Part shown: positions 14,832 through 22,786 of the stretch, piece after piece
Position numbering within the stretch: the first letter of the stretch is position 1
Layout: the number at the start of each line of letters is the position of its first letter
NCBI RefSeq assembly: GCF_001682855.1
Contig: NZ_MAQW01000032.1
Coordinates: forward strand, 159,874 to 214,197
Source of the DNA: Bacillus sp. FJAT-27264
Lineage (GTDB): Bacteria; Bacillota; Bacilli; Paenibacillales; Paenibacillaceae
DNA: 54,324 bases
Direction of reading: 5' to 3'
Position numbers and translations under genes: made by a program
Notes under the pieces: model-generated
What the model was told of the DNA's origin: nothing
What the model saw: only the letters and a program-made list of their open reading frames with translations
The model's database searches: none

Positions 14832-15818
14832 TCAAGGCCGGGTGTGGACATTCTTTTCCAAATTACAAAGTAGGCGCTCCTGTATGCCCTCGCCTGATAC
14901 CCGGCTGATCGCGTATAGCACGGACCCCGTGACAGGGGTAAAGCGAGGCTCTACGATGGAATAGACTTTATTGCGGCCATTGCCCAGTAGTACCGACAAC
15001 TTGTCTTTGAAATAACTACTGTTAACCACGCTCCCAATGAATGCAACCGGAACGGTATCGCTTGTCAAATAGGGTGCCACCAGTTCTATGCCCACCTTTA
15101 ACTGATAGATCGCCCGGTCTGATACCCGTCTCGCCAGGGAACTTCCCTTGGAGGCTGCTTCAGTGATAAAGGGTGTGAACCGCTCGAATTGGCGATCCCG
15201 GTCCCTGCGGTCCTGAATAAATCCCCTTTGGCCGAGCTGCCACAGATCCTGAACCGTGCTTACATCCCAGTGACGGAGCATATCCCCGATCAGTTCCTGA
15301 TCTGTTCCGTCCGTATGCCCCGCCAGTACTTCATATACGGCATCATAAGCCAGAAAACGTGCGCCACTCTTCGTGTAATGATGGAAGTCATAATTCCGGA
15401 TAAGCTGCCCGTCTTCCTTCAATGCAACTATGATTGACCCTGTACCTGAGAGGGCAACAATGCCAGGATTCGTGAGAAGGGCTCCGTAATGGGCAGCGAC
15501 CGCATCATTGTAATGCCACTTCGGGCAGTTCAGTCCTTCTACATCCGTTAGCGCTTCCACCCATTCCAGATCCTCTTCTGAATCATAGCCGGCAATGCCC
15601 GCAGCAAGTCCGCTCACATCGCCCAGTGTCCTGCCTGCTACTCGCAAAGCCTCTTGTATCCCCTGTTTCACATTGAGTGTGGCCTGCAAATCTTTATGTA
15701 CCCAAGCAGCCCCGCTCTCGACATAAGAGAGAACACGCCCATCCAGGCTACTGACCATTACCCGAGTATGGGTACCTCCCCCATCTACTCCGATAACCAC
15801 TTCCTGATTCTCAAGCAT
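14832..15818 (-). CDS. BadF/BadG/BcrA/BcrD-type sugar kinase (N-acetylglucosamine kinase-like)
   Basis: 328 residues of the ASKHA fold. Phosphate-1 motif VIGVDGGGTHTRV (8-20), AAGIAGYDSEED, NDAVAAHYGAL, and phosphate-2 LSGTGSI mark this family, whose bacterial members include GlcNAc and glucosamine kinases. The C-terminal GSVVNSSYF gives the adenosine motif. A cytosolic role in amino-sugar recycling from the cell wall is likely but the sugar is not certain. GGAGGG lies 7 bases upstream of ATG 15818 on minus. The gene is alone and divergent from the exported protein gene at 15968. Confidence 0.87.
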   Translation of the reverse strand: MLENQEVVIGVDGGGTHTRVMVSSLDGRVLSYVESGAAWVHKDLQATLNVKQGIQEALRVAGRTLGDVSGLAAGIAGYDSEEDLEWVEALTDVEGLNCPKWHYNDAVAAHYGALLTNPGIVALSGTGSIIVALKEDGQLIRNYDFHHYTKSGARFLAYDAVYEVLAGHTDGTDQELIGDMLRHWDVSTVQDLWQLGQRGFIQDRRDRDRQFERFTPFITEAASKGSSLARRVSDRAIYQLKVGIELVAPYLTSDTVPVAFIGSVVNSSYFKDKLSVLLGNGRNKVYSIVEPRFTPVTGSVLYAISRVSGEGIQERLLCNLEKNVHTRP

Positions 15819-15967
15819 AGGAGCCCTCCTTGGCTATATTCACCACCATTATAGGGGGAAGCGGCGGCCGATGAAAGGGCCTGAATCTGAAACGATGAAT
15901 GAAATAGGCGGGTTAGTCCACACTATTACACGATATTCAATTCGCAGCTTAAAGGAGAAGGTATTAC

Positions 15968-16624
15968 ATGAGTAGATGGTTAAAGCTAATATTGCTGTGT
16001 GCATTCGTTACAATCAGTGTGGCACCGGCTCAAGCCGCTCAAGCGGCAGAGAGCGTGTCCGTACGCGAGGGCAAGCAATGTGTAAGCCCGGCGAAGGTCA
16101 AGCTTAAAGAGGATCTCAGAAAGCTGTGGACCGATCACGTCCTCTGGACGAGAAGCTATATTGTCAGCGCTTTGGCAGGACTGGAAGATAAGGATAAAAC
16201 ACTGGAGAGACTGCTGAAGAACCAGCAGGATATCGGAGATGCCATCAAGCCTTTCTATGGCGAGGCTGCGGGCAATAAGCTGACTAAGCTGCTGAAGGAA
16301 CATATCTTATTGGCCGGCAAAGTTCTTGAGGCAGCGAAAGCTGGCAATGGGGCCGATCTGGAAAAATACAATAGAGAGTGGCACCGAAATGCCGACGATA
16401 TCGCCAAATTCCTCAGTAGTCTTAATCCGAATTGGTCGGAAAAGGCACTGAAGGAGATGCTGTACACCCATCTTCAATATGTTACCGAAGAAGTGGTAGC
16501 AAGGCTCGGTAAGAAATGGGACACAGATATTGCTGTTTTCGACAAAAATCTAAACCACATGCTCATGCTGGCAGATATCCTCACCGAGGGCATTGTCAAG
16601 CAGTTCCCGGAGCGGTTTAAATAA
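15968..16624 (+). CDS. exported helical-bundle protein of unknown function
   Basis: 218 residues. A clear signal peptide (MSRWLKLILLCAFVTISVAPAQA, cleavage near residue 24-28) precedes an almost entirely helical mature domain. Histidines recur at helix positions: DHVLWTRSYI, KEHILLAGK, EWHRNADDIAKF, YTHLQYVTEE and NHMLMLADIL. This resembles histidine-bearing four-helix proteins, but I cannot name a family, and metal or heme binding is only a guess. AAAGGAGAAG precedes ATG 15968. A terminator follows. Single gene. Confidence 0.75.
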   Translation: MSRWLKLILLCAFVTISVAPAQAAQAAESVSVREGKQCVSPAKVKLKEDLRKLWTDHVLWTRSYIVSALAGLEDKDKTLERLLKNQQDIGDAIKPFYGEAAGNKLTKLLKEHILLAGKVLEAAKAGNGADLEKYNREWHRNADDIAKFLSSLNPNWSEKALKEMLYTHLQYVTEEVVARLGKKWDTDIAVFDKNLNHMLMLADILTEGIVKQFPERFK

Positions 16625-16638
16625 TGATTCACTCCAAG

Positions 16639-16663
16639 GCACCCGCAAGGGTGCTTCTTTTTT
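16639..16663 (+). terminator. intrinsic terminator
   Basis: GCACCC (16639-16644) / GGGTGC (16649-16654), GCAA loop, then TTCTTTTTT. Confidence 0.8.
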
Positions 16664-16839
16664 ATAGGGAGGATGGCCTAGAAAAGAACAGTGAAATCCT
16701 TATCTTTATAAAATAGGTCTTAAGTAACAAATGACAAAGTTAGATATAAAGGCTCACTAATCACCTGAACAATTAAACTATAATAGACTCGTAAAGGGTC
16801 GACATATTTTGACATTTATAATTGAGGTGATTGGAATAG

Positions 16840-17556
16840 ATGATTTCTCCCTTTTTTAAAAAGAAAGAAACAGCCGATAAGCAGCAGAGGCCAAATATGG
16901 TTCAAAAGATGCAAATTGCTGAGGAGTCTGAAATCGAAACGGAGATCGTGGATGCCGTAGAGCAGTCTGTTGGCATGATTTCGACAGGTAAAGCGCAGCT
17001 CGATAAGAAATCGCTTGATTTGATCTTTGCCGTGGAGCAGATGATTCAGGCTAGACAACATGCCGAGACGAACATTCATGAGCTTCAGGATCGCCTTACG
17101 CATACGAACGGACATGTGGAGCGGCTCAACCGGGACATTAAGAATCTCAGTAAGGTCATTGACGAGAGAGAAAAGAACGTGATGGAGCTTGAAAAGAAGC
17201 TGATCGAGAAGAATCTGAAGGTTGATCAGGTGCTGGAGGATTATCGGGAGCTTCAGGCGTCCTTGTCTACCGAAATCGACGAACTCAAGAATAGCATTGA
17301 TCTGGAGCAACAGAAATATGTGAATCTGGTGCAGAAGCACAATGAAGCACATGCGGAAAAACTCAAGAAAATGAATGAGCTAGAAGAGAAGGTTGGGCGT
17401 CTGGAAACCGAGAATGCTCATCTGAAGCAGAAATACGACACCGTGCGGCAAGAAAAAACCTACCTCTCAAGTATGATCAGCGACTTTACCAACCGTATGT
17501 CGGTACCTTTCGGCAATATGAGTAACGAGCGCAAAGAAGGAAACGGGGACGAATAG
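16840..17556 (+). CDS. coiled-coil protein of unknown function
   Basis: 238 residues with no signal peptide or membrane segment. From about residue 50 to 215 it is one long heptad-rich coiled coil (HVERLNRDIKNLSKVIDERE and so on; Leu/Ile/Val at a/d positions, Glu/Lys elsewhere). The short basic N-terminus (FFKKKETADKQQRP) and the C-terminal DFTNRMSVPFGNM are outside the coil. TGAGGTG lies about 12 bases before ATG 16840. Five bases separate its stop from the deacetylase start, so the two form an operon. A scaffold for the membrane-tethered deacetylase is a plausible inference. TATAAT is at 16779-16784. Confidence 0.8.
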   Translation: MISPFFKKKETADKQQRPNMVQKMQIAEESEIETEIVDAVEQSVGMISTGKAQLDKKSLDLIFAVEQMIQARQHAETNIHELQDRLTHTNGHVERLNRDIKNLSKVIDEREKNVMELEKKLIEKNLKVDQVLEDYRELQASLSTEIDELKNSIDLEQQKYVNLVQKHNEAHAEKLKKMNELEEKVGRLETENAHLKQKYDTVRQEKTYLSSMISDFTNRMSVPFGNMSNERKEGNGDE

Positions 17557-17561
17557 ACTCC

Positions 17562-18860
17562 ATGTCCGTGATAGAAACCGACAGCACGGTAATGATAGAG
17601 CTATTGTCGCTTGGTCAGGGACCAGACGGTTATGAGATTGAGGTAGGCTTGACGGACGGCACTGGGTATAACAAACGTATTCTTGAACTGGATGAATATA
17701 CATATAGCCAATTGAATGCACTGGGCCCTTTTGACTCGGACAGAGTGAGATTGTCACTTTACCCCAAATGGGACCCGTTTCGGAATATATATTACAGCAC
17801 GCTCATCAGAATGAAGTCCACCTTCAATGAAACGCTGTATTTTGCTTGCTCCCAGTATTATGTGTCTCAACTGAACCAATTGAAAGCCATAGAACGCATT
17901 GTCCAAACGGAGGAGACGATGCCCGAACTGCTGCAGATGCCATTCCCAAGGGAACGGGTGAGCTCTCGGCCCAATTCTGCAAAAGAGCGAGCCAAATCCG
18001 TCGTGAAGCGGCGATTAGGCCCTGTTGTACTGCTCGCCCTGGTATGTATTCTATTGCTTTTGTCCCCCTTACGCGTTGACCGAGCACTCTCGGTCAAGAA
18101 TGAAGAGGCACTCGAACACTCTGAATTTGCAGAGCAGCCGAAGGCCAGCTTTCCTGTGCCTGTTCTTCCTCAGCTAAACAATGTCTCCGACACTGTTCCG
18201 CTTACTCCCACTGCAGAACCTGTAGTCTCTCCGCAAGCATCCCAGAAGCCCCAGCGACAGGCTCTGCCAATTGAAGAGGTTGTCATAGACAAGAGTAAAT
18301 ATACCTCTAAACTGCCCAAGGGTTACGTCGCGCTCTCTTTTGATGACGGGCCATCCAAGTATACTCAAGAGATTGTGGATATTCTGGTAGAGCATGGTGT
18401 GGCAGCGACCTTTCTGTTCATAGGTAAAAATGTGGTGCATCATCCGGATGAGGCCAGATATGCCTTGGCCAAGGGGATGACCATCGGCAATCATTCCTGG
18501 GACCATAGCAAGCTGACGGCGAACAGCGAAGCTGTGAACAAGGCCAACCTGATCAAGGCCAATCAGGCGTTGCAAAAGATTACAGGAGCGCCGATTTCCC
18601 TTTTCCGCCCGCCCTATGGAGCCATAGATGCCAAGGTATCTCGCAAGGTGGCGGAGCAGCATATGAAGGTACTCATGTGGAACCGGGACACGGAGGATTG
18701 GCGGAAGAAGGCACCGGAAGACCTGATTCAGTATTTCCATACCGTTGATCCCTCTGGAGCCATCTTTCTCATGCATGAGAAGAAAATAACGGTGGAAGCT
18801 CTGCCTGAAATTATCGAGTACTTGAAAGCGAAGGATCTGAAATTTGTTATATTCAAATAG
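17562..18860 (+). CDS. membrane-anchored polysaccharide deacetylase
   Basis: 432 residues. Residues 1-145 are a cytoplasmic N-terminal domain of unknown type, 153-169 a single transmembrane helix, 175-245 a Pro/Ser-rich linker, and 250-432 the NodB homology domain. Catalytic features are all present: SFDDGP (Asp261/Asp262), the metal pair HSWDH (His311, His315), RPPYG, and the late FLMHE histidine. The family removes N-acetyl groups from peptidoglycan, chitin-like or other cell-surface glycans. The large cytoplasmic domain is not standard for PdaA/PgdA-type enzymes and suggests control from inside. A terminator follows. Confidence 0.9.
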   Translation: MSVIETDSTVMIELLSLGQGPDGYEIEVGLTDGTGYNKRILELDEYTYSQLNALGPFDSDRVRLSLYPKWDPFRNIYYSTLIRMKSTFNETLYFACSQYYVSQLNQLKAIERIVQTEETMPELLQMPFPRERVSSRPNSAKERAKSVVKRRLGPVVLLALVCILLLLSPLRVDRALSVKNEEALEHSEFAEQPKASFPVPVLPQLNNVSDTVPLTPTAEPVVSPQASQKPQRQALPIEEVVIDKSKYTSKLPKGYVALSFDDGPSKYTQEIVDILVEHGVAATFLFIGKNVVHHPDEARYALAKGMTIGNHSWDHSKLTANSEAVNKANLIKANQALQKITGAPISLFRPPYGAIDAKVSRKVAEQHMKVLMWNRDTEDWRKKAPEDLIQYFHTVDPSGAIFLMHEKKITVEALPEIIEYLKAKDLKFVIFK

Positions 18861-18869
18861 CAGGATTTA

Positions 18870-18903
18870 AGAAGCGTATCCGTGAATGTACGGATACGCT
18901 TCT
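18870..18903 (+). terminator. intrinsic terminator
   Basis: A perfect 14-bp stem AGAAGCGTATCCGT (18870-18883) / ACGGATACGCTTCT (18890-18903), followed by ATTTGTT, a weak T tail. Confidence 0.8.
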
Positions 18904-19039
18904 ATTTGTTAAGACTATTGATCCTTCAGGAACATGACGAAGTCTAAAATTGTAAGGCAGCAGCGGTGTCCACCTGCGCCGATTCCGCAGGATAACTGCT
19001 CTTGTTTTAATAAAAAAAATTTGAGACAATAAATAGGCA

Positions 19040-19068
19040 TTGTTAGCCTGGCTGGAACACGCTAGAAT
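19040..19068 (+). promoter_or_regulatory. sigma-A promoter of rlmN
   Basis: TTGTTA (19040-19045), 17-bp spacer, TAGAAT (19063-19068), 37 bases before the ATG. Confidence 0.6.
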
Positions 19069-19104
19069 AGATTGGACTTTAATGTGTTGAAAAGAGGATA
19101 ACCA

Positions 19105-20202
19105 ATGAATAAAGAATCCATTTATGGATTGACTTTTGAACAACTGACGTCATGGCTGCTGGGACATGGGCATAAGAAATTCCGGGCGACCCAGGTGTGG
19201 GAATGGCTATATCGGAAACGGGTCACGGACTTCGCCCAAATGACGGATGTAAATACAGACTGTATCGCACTGCTGGCTGACCACTTCGTGATTCGTACGA
19301 TGGAGGAGCATGTGAAGCAGGAATCGACGGATGGAACGATCAAGTTCTTGTTCCGTCTGAAGGATGGAAATCTGATCGAGACCGTGCTCATGCGGCAAAA
19401 ATACGGCTTGTCCGTCTGTGTGACCACACAGGTGGGCTGTAATATCGGCTGCAGCTTCTGCGCGAGCGGACTACTGGCGAAGAGCCGGGATCTTTCCGCT
19501 GGAGAGATTGTGGAGCAGATTATGAAGGTGCAACTGGATCTCGATAGCACTGGAAAAGGCGAGCGGGTAAGCCATGTGGTCGTGATGGGCATCGGCGAGC
19601 CGTTCGACAACTTTAAGAATATGGTCGACTTCCTTGGAGTTGTTAAGGATCATAAGGGTCTGGCGATTGCCGGAAAAGGTATCACTGTATCGACAAGCGG
19701 TCTGGCCGATAAGATCAGGGAGTTCGCTGACGCTAATCTTCAGGTGAACCTTGCCGTATCTCTGCATGCGCCTAACAATGAGCTGCGGACACGCATTATG
19801 AAGATTAACCGCGCCATTCCGCTGGAGAAATTGATGCCTGCCATCGATTATTATCTGGAGAAGACCAACCGGAGACTCACGCTGGAGTATATTCTGTTGA
19901 AGGATGTTAATGACCAGCGGGAGCAAGCGCTGGAGTTAACTGAACTGATTGGCGATCGGAAACCACTCGTTAACGTGAACCTGATTCCGTACAATCCGGT
20001 GGATGAGCACGGCCAGTATCAGAGACCCGAGCGGGAAACGGTGCGTGCGTTTTTTGATACACTCAAGAAGCAGGGCGTTAGTGTCAGCACCCGTCTGGAG
20101 CACGGAACTGATATTGATGCTGCATGCGGTCAGCTGCGCAGCAAGCAAATCAAGAAGACCAAAGAAGGCAAGTCTGCACAAGATACAGTTGCGGCTGGCT
20201 AA
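19105..20202 (+). CDS. rlmN: 23S rRNA (adenine-C2)-methyltransferase RlmN
   Basis: 365 residues. The radical-SAM motif is CNIGCSFC (Cys112, Cys116, Cys119). The methyl-carrying C-terminal cysteine is Cys341 in DIDAACGQL. FRATQVWEWLY, GTIKFLF, VMGIGEPFDN and VSLHAPNNELR are the RlmN pattern. It methylates C2 of A2503 in 23S rRNA, and of A37 in some tRNAs. The related resistance enzyme Cfr methylates C8 and shares the cysteines, but the GIGEPFDN loop and N-terminus favour RlmN. A lysine-rich tail (KQIKKTKEGKSAQDTVAAG) extends past the core. Many relatives carry a second copy, so this may be a paralogue. Confidence 0.9.
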   Translation: MNKESIYGLTFEQLTSWLLGHGHKKFRATQVWEWLYRKRVTDFAQMTDVNTDCIALLADHFVIRTMEEHVKQESTDGTIKFLFRLKDGNLIETVLMRQKYGLSVCVTTQVGCNIGCSFCASGLLAKSRDLSAGEIVEQIMKVQLDLDSTGKGERVSHVVVMGIGEPFDNFKNMVDFLGVVKDHKGLAIAGKGITVSTSGLADKIREFADANLQVNLAVSLHAPNNELRTRIMKINRAIPLEKLMPAIDYYLEKTNRRLTLEYILLKDVNDQREQALELTELIGDRKPLVNVNLIPYNPVDEHGQYQRPERETVRAFFDTLKKQGVSVSTRLEHGTDIDAACGQLRSKQIKKTKEGKSAQDTVAAG

Positions 20203-20216
20203 GAATTGTAATATGG

Positions 20217-20241
20217 GCGTCTCTTCGGAGACGTCTTTTTT
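20217..20241 (+). terminator. intrinsic terminator of rlmN
   Basis: CGTCTC (20218-20223), UUCG tetraloop, GAGACG (20228-20233), then a T-run. Confidence 0.85.
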
Positions 20242-20307
20242 CATGCCTAAAGTCAGGCACTGTCTGTACTCAGGAAGAAATAGGTGCTGGTTTATGCAGA
20301 ACCTCGT

Positions 20308-20336
20308 TTGCCGCCCAGCCGATGTTAGGTTATGAT
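20308..20336 (+). promoter_or_regulatory. sigma-A-like promoter
   Basis: TTGCCG (20308-20313), 17-bp spacer, TATGAT (20331-20336), about 40 bases before the GTG of the DUF6509-like gene. Confidence 0.45.
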
Positions 20337-20378
20337 ACAGGTACGCGGCAGTTGCGAGGAAAAGAGGTTGATGGATCA

Positions 20379-20669
20379 GTGCTAACAGTAAAGAGCTACA
20401 TAGTGGGTCATATCAAGGACCCGTTCGGAATTATTTCCGGCAAACGATATGAATTTATGGTTCATCTGGATATTGCGGAGGATGACGAGTTGTATGTGGA
20501 CGGCGGCGTTTCCGCACGGACCATTGTGAAGGTTGAAGATGATGTTACCAGCATCGTAAGCTATGATCTGCTGGGTACGGCAACGCATCAGCTTCTGGAG
20601 TTCGATCTGGAAGAGGATGAGGAAGCAGAGCTGCTGCAGTTCTGCAAAGAGAATCTGCCGAAAGAATAA
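20379..20669 (+). CDS. DUF6509-like protein
   Basis: 96 residues starting from GTG 20379, with AGAGG 11 bases upstream. The opening LTVKSYIVGHIKDPFGIISGKRYEFMVHLDI and the acidic close LEFDLEEDEEAELLQFCKE match a small family seen in Bacillales that I recall as DUF6509; function unknown. It is soluble and beta-rich then helical. A much longer upstream opening overlaps the rlmN tail and terminator and is rejected. The gene has its own promoter and shares a strong terminator with the convergent esterase gene. Confidence 0.7.
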   Translation: MLTVKSYIVGHIKDPFGIISGKRYEFMVHLDIAEDDELYVDGGVSARTIVKVEDDVTSIVSYDLLGTATHQLLEFDLEEDEEAELLQFCKENLPKE

Positions 20670-20693
20670 GGCATAACGACAGACAATGAAAAG

Positions 20694-20725
20694 AGCGCCC
20701 CGGGCATCGTGCCCGGGGCGCTTTA
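20694..20725. terminator. bidirectional terminator
   Basis: AGCGCCCCGGGC (20694-20705) / GCCCGGGGCGCT (20711-20722) is a perfect 12-bp stem with TTT after it and AAAAG before it. It serves the DUF6509-like gene and the convergent esterase gene. Confidence 0.85.
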
Positions 20726-20738
20726 ACTTCATCAGGAT

Positions 20739-21494
20739 CTAGAGGCAGTCGCTGACATAATGATGAATTTGCCGGTTCCACCAGGGCCAGTCATGGTCGA
20801 CATCTTGACCCCAATAGTCGATGCGGGCCGGGATTCGCTTGCGCTCCAGCAGATCCTGCAGTAAGTGTGTCTCTTGCAGCATCTCGTCTTCATAAGCACC
20901 CTGTCCGCAGCAAAGGATGATGTTGCTGTACCTGTACTGGTTCAGGTAATAGTCATCGTGCAGCCCGGGCAGATAATCCAGTGGTGAGTTGAAGTAGACA
21001 GACTCACTGACATAATCGCCAAAAAAGTATCTTGTGGAATAGACCCCGCTAAGGGCGATCAAGGTATCGAAATATTGCGGATAACGGAAGAAGAAGTTGC
21101 CGCTGTAATAAGCGCCCATAGAACAACCGGAGATCAGGATGCGCTGCTCGTCGCCGCCATTGTTCCATTTGCTCTGATGAAGGATGCTAGGTACTAGCTC
21201 TTGAGTAATGTATTTATCATATTGCTCATGTCTGGCTACCCTGTCCTCAATATTCCAGTGCGTAGAGAAGAAGGTCTCCTCATCGATGCTGTCGCAGGCC
21301 CAAATCTGCAATTTACCATCATCGATAAACTCCCGGAGCGTGTTCACCATGCCGGAGTCCTCATATTGATAAAATCTGCCGAGCGAGGTGGGAAATACAA
21401 GCATTGGCTTGCCGGCGTGACCGTAGATTTTATACTCCATATCACGGTTCAGAAAATGACTGTACTCTTTATGGTAGCTTATCCTCATCGTCAC
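20739..21494 (-). CDS. alpha/beta-hydrolase-fold esterase family protein
   Basis: 251 residues. The nucleophile elbow GCSMG (Ser about 145) and the closing DVDHDWPWW segment with the likely catalytic histidine fit the putative-esterase (esterase D-like, COG4947) family. No signal peptide, so it is cytosolic. The GTG start overlaps the stop of the ATP-grasp gene by 4 bases (GTGA); an ATG two codons in is an alternative start. The overlap implies translational coupling with the ligase, and the product or an intermediate of that enzyme may be the ester substrate. The conserved N-terminus is ...FLNRDMEYKIYGHAGKPMLVFPTS. Confidence 0.85.
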   Translation of the reverse strand: MTMRISYHKEYSHFLNRDMEYKIYGHAGKPMLVFPTSLGRFYQYEDSGMVNTLREFIDDGKLQIWACDSIDEETFFSTHWNIEDRVARHEQYDKYITQELVPSILHQSKWNNGGDEQRILISGCSMGAYYSGNFFFRYPQYFDTLIALSGVYSTRYFFGDYVSESVYFNSPLDYLPGLHDDYYLNQYRYSNIILCCGQGAYEDEMLQETHLLQDLLERKRIPARIDYWGQDVDHDWPWWNRQIHHYVSDCL

Positions 21495-22666
21495 ACACCC
21501 TGTTCTTCTTGTTGGATATAGCGGACAATCTGTCTGATCTTATCCAGGTCTTCTGCACGGAACTGATAGGCGCTGTTCCCGGAGGCCCTGCTGAATACCT
21601 CCTCGATCACATTGAAATGGACAATGTTTGCGCCAAAGGCGTCCAGAATATCTTCATGGCTATAGGTATAGGTTTTGTGATTTTTGCGGCTGGCATAACC
21701 GGTGTAGTATTTGCCTTCATAGGGACCGCCGACCTCGTTATGGACAATCATAGAGGCCCATTCCTTGTATATATCGATGTCATGAGTGTAGTTGATGGCA
21801 TCCGTCATCCAGGCTCCGGGCGGCCGCATGTTGACCTCCAGCGCAATGATTCGTCCATCCTTATTCGATTTGAACAGCTCGATATGGAAGAAGCGTTCAC
21901 GAATATCGAAGGCCTTCAGAATACTTTTGCCAGCCTGCTCTACCTCTGGACTGACATATTTGAGGCAGAAGTAGAAGAGATGATCATCATTGTTGACGAC
22001 GTCCATGACGCTTTGCTCAAAGCGGTGGCTGGTTGCAAAACGCACGTTCCCATGAATATCAACCAGTCCATCATAGGTAAGGATAATGCCGTCGATGAAT
22101 TCCTCGATGATAAAAGCCACATCCCCGGGCTTTGTTGCAAAGAAACCGTTCAGCTCTTCTTCATTGTTGATCTTGTACGTCATGCTGGCGCCTGAACCAA
22201 GATCAGGTTTGACGACCAGAGGGAAATCGACGGACTGAAGAAAGGGATCAATGTCGGCGCGGGTGGTTCCTGTGGAGAATTGCACGGTGCTTACACCGCT
22301 TTTATGAAAAAATTCTTTCATCTTGGACTTTTGCTTCAGGTTATACACAAAATCCGTTTTGGTGCCATAGATGTTGAAATCAGTTCGAATGCTGGCGTCC
22401 TGTTCCAGCCAGTATTCGTTCAGGGACTCGAAGCGGTCGATTTTGCCGTATTTGTGGGTGAAGTACCCTACGGCCCGCAGAATCTCATCATAATTCTCCA
22501 GATCATCCACTTTGTAATACTCTGTAAGCGAGGTTGTCAGCTTGTCCTCCAATTGGGCATAGTCGACATCGCCAATCCCTAACACGGTTGCTCCCTGTTC
22601 GTGCAGATGGTAACAAAACTCTGTGCTGTTCTTCGGGAAGTGAGGGGAGAAAAATACAAAATTCAT
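21491..22666 (-). CDS. ATP-grasp ligase-like protein
   Basis: 391 residues. The N-terminal pre-ATP-grasp domain (MNFVFFSPHFPKNSTEFCYHLHEQGATVLGIGD) is followed by the ATP-binding fold: FPLVVKPDLGSGASMTYKI (glycine-rich loop), FIIEEFIDG, and the Mg-binding IALEVNMRPPGAWM. It resembles carbamoyl-phosphate-synthase/carboxylate-amine ligases that activate a carboxyl as acyl phosphate and join an amine. The substrate is unknown. AAGGGG precedes the ATG on minus. It forms a two-gene operon with the esterase. Confidence 0.88.
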   Translation of the reverse strand: MNFVFFSPHFPKNSTEFCYHLHEQGATVLGIGDVDYAQLEDKLTTSLTEYYKVDDLENYDEILRAVGYFTHKYGKIDRFESLNEYWLEQDASIRTDFNIYGTKTDFVYNLKQKSKMKEFFHKSGVSTVQFSTGTTRADIDPFLQSVDFPLVVKPDLGSGASMTYKINNEEELNGFFATKPGDVAFIIEEFIDGIILTYDGLVDIHGNVRFATSHRFEQSVMDVVNNDDHLFYFCLKYVSPEVEQAGKSILKAFDIRERFFHIELFKSNKDGRIIALEVNMRPPGAWMTDAINYTHDIDIYKEWASMIVHNEVGGPYEGKYYTGYASRKNHKTYTYSHEDILDAFGANIVHFNVIEEVFSRASGNSAYQFRAEDLDKIRQIVRYIQQEEQGV

Positions 22667-22726
22667 GATAACAACCCCTTTAGCTTAAAAGTATTAATTC
22701 CGAGTTAAATTGTATGATTTAGATTC

Positions 22727-22755
22727 AATCTACCAGCTTCATCCTGATCCGTCAA
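22727..22755 (-). promoter_or_regulatory. sigma-A promoter of the ATP-grasp/esterase operon
   Basis: On minus: TTGACG (22750-22755), 17-bp spacer, TAGATT (22727-22732). It starts transcription about 55 bases before the ATP-grasp ATG. Confidence 0.65.
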
Positions 22756-22786
22756 TCCTCTGATTCACCCTGAATTCTTTGCTCTG

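Noticed and set aside
20124..20378. Upstream extension of the DUF6509-like gene
   Set aside because: It runs through the rlmN tail and terminator; GTG 20379 matches family starts.
21404..22195. 263-residue plus-strand frame opposite the ATP-grasp gene
   Set aside because: Antisense shadow; the minus-strand protein has clear ATP-grasp motifs.
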